64,000 nt of DNA from Halomonas shengliensis (GTDB lineage Bacteria > Pseudomonadota > Gammaproteobacteria > Pseudomonadales > Halomonadaceae). Below, in pieces: positions 1 to 10,031 of this stretch (position 1 is the stretch's first letter; each line of letters starts with the position of its first letter). A model generated the notes under the pieces. That model had not been told where the DNA came from, made no database searches, and saw only the letters and a program-made list of their open reading frames with translations. The stretch covers positions 107,146-171,145 of the forward strand of contig NZ_FNIV01000007.1 of the NCBI RefSeq assembly GCF_900104135.1. Direction: 5' to 3'. The position numbers and the translations under genes were made by a program.

Positions 1-68
1 TCCCAGTCTACCGCAGCCCGCGGCACACGCCACAGCGCCGGCGTCACGAGGCCGTCACCGCGGGTCCC

Positions 69-1067
69 TCACCCCTCCGGCGCCCAGGCCTCGCCCGGGT
101 CGTGGGCCAGGAAGCCGGGACGACGACGGCGCGCCGCGAAGGGCGCCACGCAGCGGTTGTCGCGGCGGTTGTAGACGAAGAAGGCGTTGCTGCGCGGGTC
201 CGGCGACATGTTGGCGTTGGAGCCGTGCAGCACGTTGCAGTCGAACAGCAGCAGACCGCCGGCGGCCCCGGTGGGCGCCTCAATGCCATGGCGCTCGACC
301 AGGGCGGCCAGCGCCTCGCGGCTCGGCACGCCGAGCTCCTGGGTCTTCAGCGACTGCTTGTGGTTGTCATCCGGCGTCTCGCCCAGGCAGGGCACGAACA
401 CCTTGTGGGAGCCCGGGATCAGCATCAGCGGGCCGTTGAAGTGATGGTTGTCGGTGAGCACGATGGAGGCGCTCACCGCATGCATCGCCGGCATGCCGTC
501 CTCGGCGTGCCAGGTCTCGAAGTCGGAGTGCCAGTTGAAGCCCTTGCCCTCGAAGCCCGGCTTGTAGTTGATGCGCGACTGATGCACATAGGGCTCGCCG
601 CCCAGTATCTGCCGGGCACGGCCGACCAGGCGCTCGTCACGGGCCAGGCGGGCGAAGCGCTCGGAGAGGAAGTGCATCGCGAACAGCGAGCGGATCTCGT
701 TGCCGGAGGGCTCGGTGACGCTGAAGTCGCGATGGCGGTAGTCGGGGTTCTGCAGCAGCGCCGCCAGCTCCCGGCGCAGCTCGTCGAGCTCCTCGCCGGC
801 GATGAAGTTGGGCTCGAACAGGAAGCCCTTGCGCTCGAACTCGTCGAGCTGCGCCTGGCTCAGGGGGCCCGCCTCGGCGCTTCCCTTCACCACCGCCTCG
901 CGACGATTGAGCCAGGGCATGTCGAAGGGCTCGGCCAGGCGCGTCGGGTAGGGATCCTGGCCGGGACGCGGCGCGCTCTTCACGCGGCTCTGCGGGTCCG
1001 GCGAGTCGACGACACCATGACGGGAAACGGTCTTCTCAAACGCACGGTCAGACATCTTGACTGACAT
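69..1067 (-). CDS. ectD: Ectoine hydroxylase EctD
   Basis: A 332-aa non-heme Fe(II)/2-oxoglutarate dioxygenase that converts the compatible solute ectoine to 5-hydroxyectoine in the cytoplasm. The EctD signature FNWHSDFETWHAEDGMP lies at residues 177-193. The 2-His-1-Asp iron site is readable as H180 and D182, with H281 in HGSNANMSPDPRSN. The reading frame is open 45 codons further upstream, but the ATG at 1067 has a perfect Shine-Dalgarno sequence 3 bases before it, and 332 aa suits the longer halomonad form (about 30 aa more at the N terminus than the roughly 300-aa versions). No ectABC genes lie in the window; what follows to the left is out of view. The gene is transcribed away from the tRNA operon whose terminator lies just upstream. 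Identification is firm; osmotic regulation is inferred from the family only. Confidence 0.96.
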   Translation of the reverse strand: MSVKMSDRAFEKTVSRHGVVDSPDPQSRVKSAPRPGQDPYPTRLAEPFDMPWLNRREAVVKGSAEAGPLSQAQLDEFERKGFLFEPNFIAGEELDELRRELAALLQNPDYRHRDFSVTEPSGNEIRSLFAMHFLSERFARLARDERLVGRARQILGGEPYVHQSRINYKPGFEGKGFNWHSDFETWHAEDGMPAMHAVSASIVLTDNHHFNGPLMLIPGSHKVFVPCLGETPDDNHKQSLKTQELGVPSREALAALVERHGIEAPTGAAGGLLLFDCNVLHGSNANMSPDPRSNAFFVYNRRDNRCVAPFAARRRRPGFLAHDPGEAWAPEG

Positions 1068-1070
1068 CCA

Positions 1071-1080
1071 ATCACCTCCT
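1071..1080 (-). promoter_or_regulatory. Strong Shine-Dalgarno of ectD
   Basis: On the minus strand this reads AGGAGGTGAT, fully complementary to the 16S 3' end, followed by TGG and the ATG at 1067. It decides the ectD start against the longer open frame. Confidence 0.85.
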
Positions 1081-1202
1081 GTGTGTCCGTGATCAGTCTC
1101 AGCAAAACTCGTGTTCCGACGGCGAGACAGCCGTGAGCGACCCCAGGGGGAAGGAGCCGCGACAACAGATGTGGGGATGCCCTGCCCATTTTCAAGGGAC
1201 AC

Positions 1203-1225
1203 AAAAAACCGCCTCGATGGGCGGT
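1203..1225 (-). terminator. Rho-independent terminator of tRNA operon
   Basis: On the minus strand, a 6-bp stem ACCGCC/GGCGGT with a 6-nt loop is followed by six Ts. It lies 30 bp past the end of tRNA-Thr, so it ends the leftward Phe-Gln-Thr tRNA transcript before ectD. Confidence 0.85.
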
Positions 1226-1254
1226 CATGGACGCGCAGCGGCGCGGAGTCTGGA

Positions 1255-1330
<76 letters not shown>

Positions 1331-1424
1331 GATGCCGCGCTTGCCACGGCGTGAGAGGATTCGGCCCTCTCAGCGAGAAAGACCGTGAACAGGGTCCACG
1401 GTCTTTCGGAAACGAGGTTGGCGA

Positions 1425-1499
1425 TGGCTGGGGTACCAGGATTCGAACCTGGGAATGCCGATACCAAAAACCGGTGCCTTACCACTTGGCGATACCCCA
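1425..1499 (-). tRNA. tRNA-Gln(TTG)
   Basis: A 75-nt tRNA with encoded CCA and the acceptor TGGGGTA typical of gammaproteobacterial tRNA-Gln. The stem CCGGT/ATCGG encloses loop TTTTGGT, giving anticodon TTG. It is the middle gene of the tRNA operon. Confidence 0.96.
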
Positions 1500-1505
1500 G
1501 CAGCG

Positions 1506-1581
1506 TGGTGGCCAGAGACGGAATCGAACCGCCGACACGGGGATTTTCAATCCCCTGCTCTACCAACTGAGCTATCTGGCC
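1506..1581 (-). tRNA. tRNA-Phe(GAA)
   Basis: A 76-nt tRNA with encoded CCA. The anticodon stem GGGGA/TCCCC with loop TTGAAAA gives anticodon GAA, matching the classical tRNA-Phe anticodon arm. It is first of the three tRNAs, 16 bp after the -10 box, and only 6 bp separate it from tRNA-Gln. Confidence 0.97.
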
Positions 1582-1597
1582 CTTGCCAACGGTGCGT

Positions 1598-1626
1598 ATT
1601 AAACCCTAACCGTCTTTCCCCGTCAA
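1598..1626 (-). promoter_or_regulatory. Sigma-70 promoter of tRNA operon
   Basis: On the minus strand, TTGACG (1626-1621), a 17-bp spacer and TTTAAT (1603-1598) form a near-consensus promoter. It sits between the yggX stop and tRNA-Phe, so the tRNAs need not depend on mutY-yggX transcription. Confidence 0.85.
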
Positions 1627-1640
1627 CCCCTTTCGTTTCA

Positions 1641-1909
1641 TCAGGATGAGGGCGGGACATAGCCCTCGGCCTGGTCGGTCTCGCGGTTGTCCAGGAAGCG
1701 CTCCATCTGCTCCATCAGGTACTCCCGGGAGGCCGGGTCGAGCATGTTGAGGTGCTTCTCGTTGATCAGCCGGGTCTGCAGCGCCTGCCACTCCTCCCAG
1801 GCCTGCTTCGAGACGCTGGCCTGGATCTCCTGCCCCTTCTTGCCGGGCAGCGGCGGGAACGGCAGGGCCTCGAGCTCCTGCTGGTACTTGCGACAGAATA
1901 CGGTCTGGC

Positions 1910-1913
<4 letters not shown>
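1641..1913 (-). CDS. yggX: YggX family Fe(2+)-trafficking / oxidative protection protein
   Basis: A 90-aa cytoplasmic protein beginning MSQTVFCRKY, with the conserved Cys7 and the family run PPLPGKKGQEI. YggX proteins are associated with protecting Fe-S clusters from oxidation and with labile iron handling. It follows mutY with a 4-bp ATGA overlap, the usual gammaproteobacterial arrangement; MutY itself carries an Fe-S cluster, so co-expression makes sense. Length is typical of the family. Confidence 0.95.
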
Positions 1914-3025
<1,112 letters not shown>

Positions 3026-3033
3026 CGGCACTC

Positions 3034-3062
3034 AAAAAAAGGCGCCGGCACAGGGCCGGCGC
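3034..3062 (-). terminator. Intrinsic terminator between asmA and mutY
   Basis: On the minus strand, GCGCCGGC, a 5-nt loop and GCCGGCGC are followed by C and seven Ts. It is a textbook terminator placed 15 bp after the asmA stop and ending about 9 bp before the mutY ATG. Confidence 0.85.
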
Positions 3063-3077
3063 AGGGACTGACTTGGC

Positions 3078-5432
3078 TCACTCGAAGAGACCGCGCAGGG
3101 CGTCGCGGAGTTCCCCGCCGGCCTCCCCGCCGATGCGCTCCTCGAGCTTGTCGAGGGCGCCACCGAGGCGCTCCTCCACCTCCTCGCCGGCGCGCTGCTG
3201 CAGCTCCTGGCGCAGTGCCTCGCCGATGGCTCCCTGGAAGGCCTCGCGATCGAAGCGGCACCACTCGGCGCTGTCGCCGTCGAGGTTACCCTCGCAGCGT
3301 ACCGGGAAGGGCAGGCGCTCGAGGCGCGGGTTGACCTCGCAGGCGAGGTCGGCGGTATCCACCACCCGGGCGGCGCCGCGCAGGTCGAAGCGCCGGCTGG
3401 TGAGGTCGAGCCAGCCTTCGCCGCCCATGTCGATGCCCGGCAGGGTAATGGTGAGGTCGTCGCTCTCCATCACCCCCTCGCGGAACACCAGGGTCGCCTC
3501 GGCGCGGTCGAAGCGGGTATCGGGGGCCCAGTCGCGCTGGGGCTGTTCGCCCTCCAGGGTCGCCACCGCGGTGCACAGTTCGCGGGAGACGTTGACCTCG
3601 AGGATGGCGCCATCGTCGAGCCGCGTGGCCAGGCGCCCGCCGAGGCCGCGACGCATCTCTGGCCAGGCGTTGCCACGGGTCGTCAGTTCGCCTTCGACGA
3701 AGGCACGGCCGCGCAGCGGCGCCTTCTCGTCGCCCTCGCCCAGCGCCTCCAGCAGGGCATCGACGCGCACCCGCTCCAGGCGGGGCGCCAGCCGCCAGGC
3801 GGCGGGCTCGCCGGTGAGGTCCAGCTCCCCCTGGACGGCGAGGCTGCCCTCGTAGAAGGCGGCCTCCAGCGTCTCCAGTCGGTGGCGCCCGTCGCTGCCC
3901 GCCAGCGCCAGGGTGACATCGGTGGCATCCAGCCCGGCCAGCCGCAGGCGACTCAGGCGCAGCTCGGCATCCAGCGCCAGGGGGCGCAGCCATGCCAGGG
4001 GCAGCGGTTGCGGCTCGTCCTGGGCGAAGGCGCGCGCCACGCCGGGGAGCGCCAGGCCGGCGCTCGCCTCGGCCTCGCCCTGGCCAGGCGGCAGGTAGGC
4101 ATCCAGGTCGAGGCTGTCACCCTGCAGCTCGGCCTCCAGGCGCTCGCCGCCGAGGCCGGCGTCGAGGCGGCCGGTGAAGGTGCTGCCGTCCAGCAGCAGG
4201 GTCAGGCCGGTCAGCGCCACCCGGTCCAGGTTCCCCTCCAGGGGGCTGGTCAGGGCCACATCGGTGAGGGCCTCGGGGTCGGTGGTGGCAGGCAGGCGGT
4301 CGAAGCGCTCCAGCCAGGGGCGCAGGGAGAGGGGTGCCAGGCGAAGCTGGCCGTCGTAGCGGGGCGCCTCGCCCAGCCCGGCCAGGTTGAGGTTGCCGCT
4401 CAGGCGCAGGCCATGCTCGCCGGTCAGCTCCAGGTCGCGCAGGCGGGCGACGCCCTCCGCGAGGTCCGCCTCCATAGCGAGCGCCAGGGTGAGCGGCAGC
4501 GGCGACTCCCCCAGGACGGGATGCACCAGGGTCGCCTCCAGGGTGGCGGGCTCCAGACCCAGGCGGCGCTCGGCCATGTCGACCACCAGGCGCCCGCCCT
4601 CGAGCGCCAGGTCCTGGGCGGGCTCCACGCCGGGCAGCCGGTTGCTGGTGGCCAGGGAGAACGCCTCGAGGGTGTAGCGACGCTCGGCCAGCGCCAGGGT
4701 AAGGCGGCCGTCGAGCTCCACATCGCTGGCCAGGCGGGGCACGGTGTCGTCGAGCCCCGTCGAGGTGTCGTAGCCGAGCACCTGGAAGCTGGACTGCAGC
4801 GGGAAGGGATTCCGCGGATTGACGTTGCGACCGCTCACCGAGAGCCCCTTGAGACGCAGCGAGCGGTCGCCGGCCCGGTCACGGTAGTTCACCTCGCCAT
4901 CCCTGACCTCGACACTGGCGATGTTGAAGGCCACCGCCAGGCCGCCACCGTCACCCGGCACCGGCGCCGAGGAGGCGTCCTCCGGCCGGGGGGCGCCGGC
5001 CTCCTGGTCGGGCGCGGCCAGGCGCTCCACCAGGGGCTCCCAGTTGCCGCGCCCCTGCTCGTCACGAGCCAGGTTGAGGCGCAGGCCGTTGAGGGTCATG
5101 CCGTCGATGGCCACCTCGCCGCGCAGCAGCGAGGCCACCCCCAGGCTGACCTCGGCGCGCTGGAAGGCCATGAAGGCGGGATCCTCTCCCGCCGCCTGCG
5201 CCGGCAGCCAGGCCTGGGCCTGCTCGACGCTGACCCCGAGCCGCGGATAGAAGGACCAGGCGATGGGCCCCTCCAGGGCGAGGCTCAACCCGGTCTGCTC
5301 CTGCACCACCGCCTCGAGACGGGGCTTGAGGTCCTCGGGATCGAGGAAGGTGGTGACATAGACCACCGCCGCCACCGCCAGCACGGCGACGATGCCGATG
5401 GCGGCCAGCAGGGTGCTGAGCAGTCGCTTCAT
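3078..5432 (-). CDS. asmA: AsmA family protein
   Basis: A 784-aa inner-membrane-anchored periplasmic protein. The N terminus [20 protein letters not shown] is a signal-anchor, followed by the AsmA start region ([20 protein letters not shown], then [19 protein letters not shown]). The rest is the long beta-rich body seen in AsmA/TamB-like proteins, which are linked to lipid homeostasis and transport between membranes. The C terminus (about 745-784) is charged and probably helical. The frame stays open 77 codons upstream, but the ATG at 5432 has a good GGAGGT ribosome site and follows the upstream acetyltransferase with a 4-bp overlap. The precise role of this paralogue is unknown. Confidence 0.9.
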   Translation of the reverse strand: MKRLLSTLLAAIGIVAVLAVAAVVYVTTFLDPEDLKPRLEAVVQEQTGLSLALEGPIAWSFYPRLGVSVEQAQAWLPAQAAGEDPAFMAFQRAEVSLGVASLLRGEVAIDGMTLNGLRLNLARDEQGRGNWEPLVERLAAPDQEAGAPRPEDASSAPVPGDGGGLAVAFNIASVEVRDGEVNYRDRAGDRSLRLKGLSVSGRNVNPRNPFPLQSSFQVLGYDTSTGLDDTVPRLASDVELDGRLTLALAERRYTLEAFSLATSNRLPGVEPAQDLALEGGRLVVDMAERRLGLEPATLEATLVHPVLGESPLPLTLALAMEADLAEGVARLRDLELTGEHGLRLSGNLNLAGLGEAPRYDGQLRLAPLSLRPWLERFDRLPATTDPEALTDVALTSPLEGNLDRVALTGLTLLLDGSTFTGRLDAGLGGERLEAELQGDSLDLDAYLPPGQGEAEASAGLALPGVARAFAQDEPQPLPLAWLRPLALDAELRLSRLRLAGLDATDVTLALAGSDGRHRLETLEAAFYEGSLAVQGELDLTGEPAAWRLAPRLERVRVDALLEALGEGDEKAPLRGRAFVEGELTTRGNAWPEMRRGLGGRLATRLDDGAILEVNVSRELCTAVATLEGEQPQRDWAPDTRFDRAEATLVFREGVMESDDLTITLPGIDMGGEGWLDLTSRRFDLRGAARVVDTADLACEVNPRLERLPFPVRCEGNLDGDSAEWCRFDREAFQGAIGEALRQELQQRAGEEVEERLGGALDKLEERIGGEAGGELRDALRGLFE

Positions 5433-5887
5433 CGCGGGACCTCCGGAGGCTGGCCGGGCAGCACCAGGCGATAGTGGTCGCCGTCGCGGTCGAGTCGGTA
5501 GCCGAGCCGCGAGAGCAGCACCTGGTCGGCCATCTGCAGCTGGGAGGCCTCGGCGCACAGGCGACGCCCCTCGCCGGCAGCCGCCTGGCCGACCAGTGCC
5601 AGCAGGCGTGTGCCCACCCCGCGCCGGCGGGTCGGCTTGCGCACGCAGAAGTGCGACAGCCACCAGGCCGTGCCGTCGTCGCGGCGCGCCACGGCACCGA
5701 TCAGGCGGTCATTGAAGCGGGCGCAGAGGAAGGCGTGCCCCACCGCCAGATGCTGTTCGATGAAGGCGTCGACCGGAGCGGGCAGCCGCTCGGCGGGGGC
5801 ATCGGCGTAGATGCGGGCGAGATCGGTTCGGGCCTGGGCATCCGCTTCCCAGGCGCCCCGATCGACGGGGTGCAGAGTCACCGGCAT
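5429..5887 (-). CDS. PanZ/PanM-like GNAT acetyltransferase
   Basis: A 152-aa single-domain GNAT protein. The acetyl-CoA pyrophosphate loop TRRRGVGTR is at 86-94. The segments [25 protein letters not shown] and [16 protein letters not shown] resemble, in the same order, the PanZ (PanM) protein of enterobacteria, which binds acetyl-CoA and promotes maturation of aspartate decarboxylase PanD. panD is not nearby, so a PanD partner is inference from resemblance. The start at 5887 is supported by GGGAGGT upstream. It is first gene of a two-gene operon with asmA (4-bp overlap), divergent from hisB. Confidence 0.75.
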   Translation of the reverse strand: MPVTLHPVDRGAWEADAQARTDLARIYADAPAERLPAPVDAFIEQHLAVGHAFLCARFNDRLIGAVARRDDGTAWWLSHFCVRKPTRRRGVGTRLLALVGQAAAGEGRRLCAEASQLQMADQVLLSRLGYRLDRDGDHYRLVLPGQPPEVPR

Positions 5888-5985
5888 GAAAAGAACCTCC
5901 CTGGGCCGGGACGGCAGCGGGCGCCACCGTGCGACGGGCAATATGGTGAATGGAGGCATTGTAGCGGATGGGCGTCGCGATTCTC

Positions 5986-5991
5986 TATAAT
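5986..5991 (+). promoter_or_regulatory. Putative -10 box of hisBHAF
   Basis: A perfect TATAAT sits 52 bp before the hisB ATG, in the divergent gap with the PanZ-like gene. No good -35 is visible at 16-18 bp, so this is a moderate call. Confidence 0.5.
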
Positions 5992-6043
5992 GGCGGCTTC
6001 GTCATCGCCCCTTCCCACTGCGCCCCGGCGCTGGAGAGCCTCA

Positions 6044-6637
6044 ATGTCCGAGCGTATCGCCACGGTCAGCCGTGACACCCAGGAGACCCGGATCCGTGTC
6101 TCCGTCAACCTCGACGGCAGCGGCAAGCTGAACTGCGAGACCGGCGTGCCCTTCCTCGATCACATGCTCGACCAGGTGGCCCGCCACGGCCTGATCGACC
6201 TCGACATCCACGCCGAGGGCGACCTGCATATCGATGACCACCATACCGTCGAGGACCTCGGCATCACCCTGGGGCAGGCCTTCGACCAGGCGATCGGCGA
6301 CAAGCGCGGCATCTACCGCTACGGCCACGCCTACGTGCCGCTGGACGAGGCGCTCTCGCGTGTGGTGGTGGACTTCTCCGGCCGCCCGGGGCTGTTCATG
6401 GACGTCGCCTTCACCCGCGCCGCTATCGGCCGCCTGGATACCCAGCTGTTCCAGGAGTTCTTCCAGGGCTTCGTCAACCACGCCCGGGTGACCCTGCACA
6501 TCGACAACCTGAAGGGCGAGAACGCCCACCACCAGGCGGAGACCATCTTCAAGGCCTTCGGCCGCGCCCTGCGCATGGCCGTGGCGCCGGACCCGCGCAT
6601 GGCCGGCCAGATGCCCTCCACCAAGGGCAGCCTGTAA
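6044..6637 (+). CDS. hisB: Imidazoleglycerol-phosphate dehydratase HisB
   Basis: Step 6/7 of histidine biosynthesis: dehydrates imidazole-glycerol phosphate to imidazole-acetol phosphate. The 197-aa protein is the monofunctional type, without the histidinol-phosphatase half fused in enterobacteria. Metal-binding family motifs are present: [13 protein letters not shown] (38-50), DDHHTVED (64-71) and [23 protein letters not shown] lies 6 bases before the ATG at 6044; the frame is open far upstream but without matching homology. First gene of hisB-hisH-hisA-hisF. Confidence 0.97.
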   Translation: MSERIATVSRDTQETRIRVSVNLDGSGKLNCETGVPFLDHMLDQVARHGLIDLDIHAEGDLHIDDHHTVEDLGITLGQAFDQAIGDKRGIYRYGHAYVPLDEALSRVVVDFSGRPGLFMDVAFTRAAIGRLDTQLFQEFFQGFVNHARVTLHIDNLKGENAHHQAETIFKAFGRALRMAVAPDPRMAGQMPSTKGSL

Positions 6638-6667
6638 GGCCCTGTACCACGCAACGAGGAGCGCCCC

Positions 6668-7309
6668 ATGACCATTGCCGTCATCGACTACGGGATGGGT
6701 AACCTGCATTCCGTCGCCAAGGCACTGGAGCACGTCACCCACGAGAACGTGGTGGTCACCCGCGACCCCCGCCGCATCCTCGGCGCCACTCGCCTGGTGC
6801 TGCCCGGCCAGGGCGCCATCCGCGACTGCCTCGGCGAACTGGAGAGGACCGAGCTGCGCGGCCTGGTGGAGGAGCTGCTGGCCAACCAGGAGAAGCCCCT
6901 GCTGGGCATCTGCGTGGGCCAGCAGATGCTGCTGGAGCGCAGCGAGGAGAACGGCGGCGTCGACTGCCTGGGCTTCCTCGGCGGCGAGGTGAAGCGCTTC
7001 CCCGCCGACATGCGCGACGACCTGGGCCAGCGCCTCAAGGTGCCCCACATGGGCTGGAACCTGGTGCACCAGCACCGCCGGCACCCGCTGTGGGAGGGCA
7101 TCGACCAGGACGAGCACTTCTACTTCGTGCACAGCTACTACGTGGCCGCCAGCGACGAGGCATGCGTGTACGGCACCACCGACTATGGCCGCGTCCAGGC
7201 CCACGTGGCCATCGGCCGCGACGCCACCTTCGCCGTGCAGTTCCACCCCGAGAAGAGCTCGCGGGCCGGCCTCAGGCTGCTCGAGAACTTCGTACAATGG
7301 ACGCCCTGA
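6668..7309 (+). CDS. hisH: Imidazole glycerol phosphate synthase glutaminase subunit HisH
   Basis: The 213-aa class I glutamine amidotransferase that supplies ammonia to HisF. The nucleophile C82 lies in LLGICVGQQM, and the His/Glu pair is H193 and E195 in VQFHPEKS. GAGGAG precedes the start. It lies 30 bp after hisB and 33 bp before hisA, so transcription as one operon is likely. It contrasts with the glutaminase-fold protein at 10032-10727, which lacks the cysteine. Confidence 0.97.
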   Translation: MTIAVIDYGMGNLHSVAKALEHVTHENVVVTRDPRRILGATRLVLPGQGAIRDCLGELERTELRGLVEELLANQEKPLLGICVGQQMLLERSEENGGVDCLGFLGGEVKRFPADMRDDLGQRLKVPHMGWNLVHQHRRHPLWEGIDQDEHFYFVHSYYVAASDEACVYGTTDYGRVQAHVAIGRDATFAVQFHPEKSSRAGLRLLENFVQWTP

Positions 7310-7342
7310 GCCGCGCCCATCCCGAATCCACAGGAGCCTGAC

Positions 7343-8089
7343 ATGCTGGTAATTCCCGCCATCGACCTCAAGGACGGCCAGTGCGTGCGCCTCAAGCAGG
7401 GGCGCATGGACGACGCCACCACCTACGGCGACGACCCGGTGGCCATGGCCGAGCGCTGGGTCGACGCCGGCGCCCGCCGCCTGCACCTGGTGGATCTCAA
7501 CGGCGCCTTCGAGGGCAAGCCGGTCAACGGCGAGGCGGTGACCGCCATCGCCCGCCGCTACCCGACGCTGCCGATCCAGATCGGCGGCGGCATCCGCAGC
7601 GCCGAGACCATCGAGCACTACCTGGCCGCCGGCGTCTCCTACGTGATCATCGGCACCAAGGCGGTCAAGGAGCCCGACTTCGTCGGCGAGATGTGCCGCG
7701 CCTTCCCGGGCCACGTGATCGTCGGCCTCGACGCCCGCGACGGCTTCGTGGCCACCGACGGCTGGGCCGAGGTCTCCCAGGTCAAGGCGGTGGACCTGGC
7801 CAAGCGCTTCGCCGACGACGGCGTCGCAAGCATCGTCTACACCGACATCGCCCGGGACGGCATGCTCAACGGCGTCAACGTCGAGGCCACCGCGGCACTC
7901 GCCCGCGACGGCGGCCTGCCGGTGATCGCCTCGGGCGGGGTGACCAACCTCGACGACCTGCGTGGCCTGGCGGCCGCCCGGGAGCCCGGCATCCTCGGCG
8001 CCATCACCGGCCGCGCCATCTATGAAGGCAGCCTGGACCTCGCCGAGGGCCAGCGGCTGTGCGACGAACTCGCCCGCGAAGGGAGCTGA
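7343..8089 (+). CDS. hisA: ProFAR isomerase HisA
   Basis: 1-(5-phosphoribosyl)-5-[(5-phosphoribosylamino)methylideneamino]imidazole-4-carboxamide isomerase, 248 aa, a (beta/alpha)8 barrel. The N-terminal strand [20 protein letters not shown] carries the catalytic Asp8. Phosphate-binding loops GGGIR (81-85 region) and ASGGV are present. An AGGAG ribosome site precedes the ATG. hisF follows after 4 bp. Confidence 0.97.
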   Translation: MLVIPAIDLKDGQCVRLKQGRMDDATTYGDDPVAMAERWVDAGARRLHLVDLNGAFEGKPVNGEAVTAIARRYPTLPIQIGGGIRSAETIEHYLAAGVSYVIIGTKAVKEPDFVGEMCRAFPGHVIVGLDARDGFVATDGWAEVSQVKAVDLAKRFADDGVASIVYTDIARDGMLNGVNVEATAALARDGGLPVIASGGVTNLDDLRGLAAAREPGILGAITGRAIYEGSLDLAEGQRLCDELAREGS

Positions 8090-8093
8090 CACC

Positions 8094-8867
8094 ATGGGAC
8101 TCGCCAAGCGCATCATCCCCTGCCTCGACGTCGACGCCGGCCGCGTGGTCAAGGGGGTCAACTTCATCGGCATCCGCGACGCCGGCGACCCGGTGGAGAT
8201 CGCCCAGGGTTACAACCAGCAGGGCGCCGACGAGATCACCTTCCTCGACATCACCGCCAGCCACGAGGACCGCGGCACCACGGTGGAGATGGTCGAGCGC
8301 ATCGCCGGCGAGGTGTTCATCCCCCTCACCGTGGGTGGCGGCATCCGCACCTGCGATGACATCCGCACCATGCTCAACGCCGGTGCCGACAAGGTCTCCA
8401 TCAACACCGCCGCGGTCACCAATCCCGAGTTCGTGCGCGAGGCCGCCGAGCGCTTCGGCAGCCAGTGTATCGTGGTGGCCATCGACGCCAAGAAGGTCTC
8501 CGCCGAGGGCGAGCCCGAGCGCTGGGAGATCTTCACCCACGGCGGGCGCCGCCCCACCGGCCTCGACGCCGTGGAGTGGGCGAAGAAGATGGTGGAGTAC
8601 GGCGCCGGCGAGCTGCTGCTCACCAGCATGGACCGCGACGGCACCAAGGCCGGCTTCGACCTGGGCGTGACCCATGCCATCGCCGAGGCGGTGAGCGTGC
8701 CGGTGATCGCCTCCGGCGGGGTGGGCAACCTCGACCACCTGGTGGAGGGCGTGGTCAAAGGCGGCGCCGACGCCGTGCTCGCCGCTAGCATCTTCCACTT
8801 CGGCGAGTACACCATCCCCGAGGCCAAGCGCTATATGGCCGAGCGCGGCATCGAGATGCGGCTGTAG
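8094..8867 (+). CDS. hisF: Imidazole glycerol phosphate synthase cyclase HisF
   Basis: 257-aa barrel subunit that closes the imidazole ring using ammonia from HisH, releasing IGP and the purine precursor AICAR. Catalytic Asp12 is in [15 protein letters not shown]; the second acid is in VVAIDAKKV (about residue 131). VGGGIRT and ASGGVGN phosphate loops are present. The ATG at 8094 lies 4 bp past the hisA stop with GGGAG inside the end of hisA, indicating translational coupling. A strong hairpin follows, ending the operon. Confidence 0.97.
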   Translation: MGLAKRIIPCLDVDAGRVVKGVNFIGIRDAGDPVEIAQGYNQQGADEITFLDITASHEDRGTTVEMVERIAGEVFIPLTVGGGIRTCDDIRTMLNAGADKVSINTAAVTNPEFVREAAERFGSQCIVVAIDAKKVSAEGEPERWEIFTHGGRRPTGLDAVEWAKKMVEYGAGELLLTSMDRDGTKAGFDLGVTHAIAEAVSVPVIASGGVGNLDHLVEGVVKGGADAVLAASIFHFGEYTIPEAKRYMAERGIEMRL

Positions 8868-8874
8868 GCAAGCG

Positions 8875-8901
8875 AAGGGCCCGCCACTTGGCGGGCCCTT
8901 T
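8875..8901 (+). terminator. Bidirectional terminator, hisF / yjaG
   Basis: A 10-bp stem AAGGGCCCGC/GCGGGCCCTT with a 6-nt loop lies between convergent hisF and yjaG. T-tracts are short on both sides. Confidence 0.75.
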
Positions 8902-8925
8902 GCGTTTCGGCCGGCGTGCCGGCGA

Positions 8926-9510
8926 CTACTCCTCGGCGGAGAGCCCCAGGTTGCTGACGCCCTCGTTGCGCCCCAGCCGGCGCAGCGCCTTGAGGGCATC
9001 GCGATCCAGCGGGCCCGCCTCCACCGCCTCCAGCACCGCGTCCTGGAAGTCGTTCTCGTCCGCCATCAGCGGATGCTCGCGCACCAGGGCGGCCAGGCGC
9101 TCGCCGTCCTCCTCGCCCTCGGTCAGCTCGATGAAGGCTCGCACGCCTCCTCGCGACGCACGGCTCACCTCCAGCACCGCCTCGGGCGCCTCGCCCTGCA
9201 GGGTGTCGAGCAGCGCCGAGAGCGCCGCCACCGCTTCGGTGGCACGCCGCGCCCCGAAGCTGTCGTCCCCCTCCGGCGGCGCCAGCTCGGCGAGCTTCTC
9301 CGCCTGGCGCTCGAAGTCGATCCGCGCCTCCCTGACCGAGAGACGCTCCCAGACCAGCTCGAGGATGGCGCGCAGCCCCGCCGGGTTGCCGTGGCCGGTG
9401 GTCTGGGCGTAGAGCGCATAGTTGGGCAGCAGCCGCTCGCACAGCGCCGCCATGAAGGCCTGCTGGCGGCGCGGCTCGAGGCCCTGCAGGCGCTGAAAGA
9501 AACCGCTCAT
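8926..9510 (-). CDS. YjaG family (DUF416) protein
   Basis: 194-aa cytoplasmic protein recognised by its N-terminal half (RRQQAFMAALCERLLPNYAL, then TGHGNPAGLRAILELVWERL), which lines up with E. coli YjaG. It ends with the family-like EGVSNLGLSAEE. Function of the family is not established. It has a good GGAG site upstream and is monocistronic: a terminator follows, and repeat R1-A separates it from the atl gene upstream. Confidence 0.88.
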   Translation of the reverse strand: MSGFFQRLQGLEPRRQQAFMAALCERLLPNYALYAQTTGHGNPAGLRAILELVWERLSVREARIDFERQAEKLAELAPPEGDDSFGARRATEAVAALSALLDTLQGEAPEAVLEVSRASRGGVRAFIELTEGEEDGERLAALVREHPLMADENDFQDAVLEAVEAGPLDRDALKALRRLGRNEGVSNLGLSAEE

Positions 9511-9572
9511 GGACTCTCCTTGACGTGTACCTGTCTAAAATCTGTGCCTTTAAGCTCACAAAATCAGCGAGG

Positions 9573-9676
9573 CCCCGGGGATAGGGCGAAGAGGGGGTCC
9601 GAGGACCAGGGAAGGCCGAGGTAGCGCACAAGGAGGTATTCACAGCGCCCCCTCGCAGACCTATCGCCGGGACAGC
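9573..9676 (+). repeat. R1 hairpin repeat, copy A
   Basis: Copy A of the dispersed R1 family. The long arms are GATAGGGCGAAGAGGGGG (9580-9597) and CCCCCTCGCAGACCTATC (9648-9665), with the conserved middle GGTAGCG...CACAGCG. The arm bases GATAGG/CCTATC differ from other copies on both sides at once. It fills most of the gap between atl and yjaG. Confidence 0.85.
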
Positions 9677-9683
9677 CCGAGCG

Positions 9684-9977
9684 TCACGGCCACATCCGCT
9701 CCGCCGGCGCCCGGCCGCGGGCATCCAGCAGTACCCCCTCGGCGGCCAGGCGCTGGCGCTGCTCCGCGGCGCCGGGATGGTCGGCCAGCTTGCGCGAGGC
9801 GGTGATGATGCGAAACCACGGCAGGCCGTGGTCGGAGGGCAGCTCGCGCAGGGCACGCGCCACCAGCCGCGGCGTGGCCCCCTCGGCCATGGCGGCGATG
9901 CGGCCGTAGGTGGTCACCCGCCCCGGCGGGATCTCGGCGATGACGGTCAGGACCTGTTCCCTCCAGCCGGCCTTCAT
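9684..9977 (-). CDS. Alkyltransferase-like (ATL) DNA-binding protein
   Basis: 97-aa protein with the O6-alkylguanine transferase C-terminal fold: EIPPGRVTTYGRIAAMA (15-31) and GLPWFRIITASRKLA (51-65). The catalytic PCHR motif is PWFR, with Trp54 where the acceptor cysteine would be; this defines ATL proteins, which bind alkylated guanine and hand lesions to nucleotide excision repair instead of repairing them directly. The ATG at 9977 follows AAGGG and GGGAG sequences; the longer open frame upstream is antisense to the divergent gene. The replacement is normal for ATL proteins and not a mutation. Confidence 0.9.
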   Translation of the reverse strand: MKAGWREQVLTVIAEIPPGRVTTYGRIAAMAEGATPRLVARALRELPSDHGLPWFRIITASRKLADHPGAAEQRQRLAAEGVLLDARGRAPAERMWP

Positions 9978-10031
9978 GTACCCTTGCGCTCCCCTATCCG
10001 TTGCATCCGATCCGCTGGCGAGGTTTCCCCC

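Noticed and set aside
3882..5474. 530-aa plus-strand open frame inside asmA
   Set aside because: Gln/Gly/Ala-rich antisense shadow without a ribosome site.
6041..8173. 710-aa minus-strand open frame across hisB, hisH and hisA
   Set aside because: Antisense to three certain his genes, biased composition, no start signal or family resemblance.
9684..9977. O6-methylguanine-DNA methyltransferase inactivated by mutation
   Set aside because: The Trp in place of the acceptor Cys and the 97-aa length are the normal form of alkyltransferase-like proteins.
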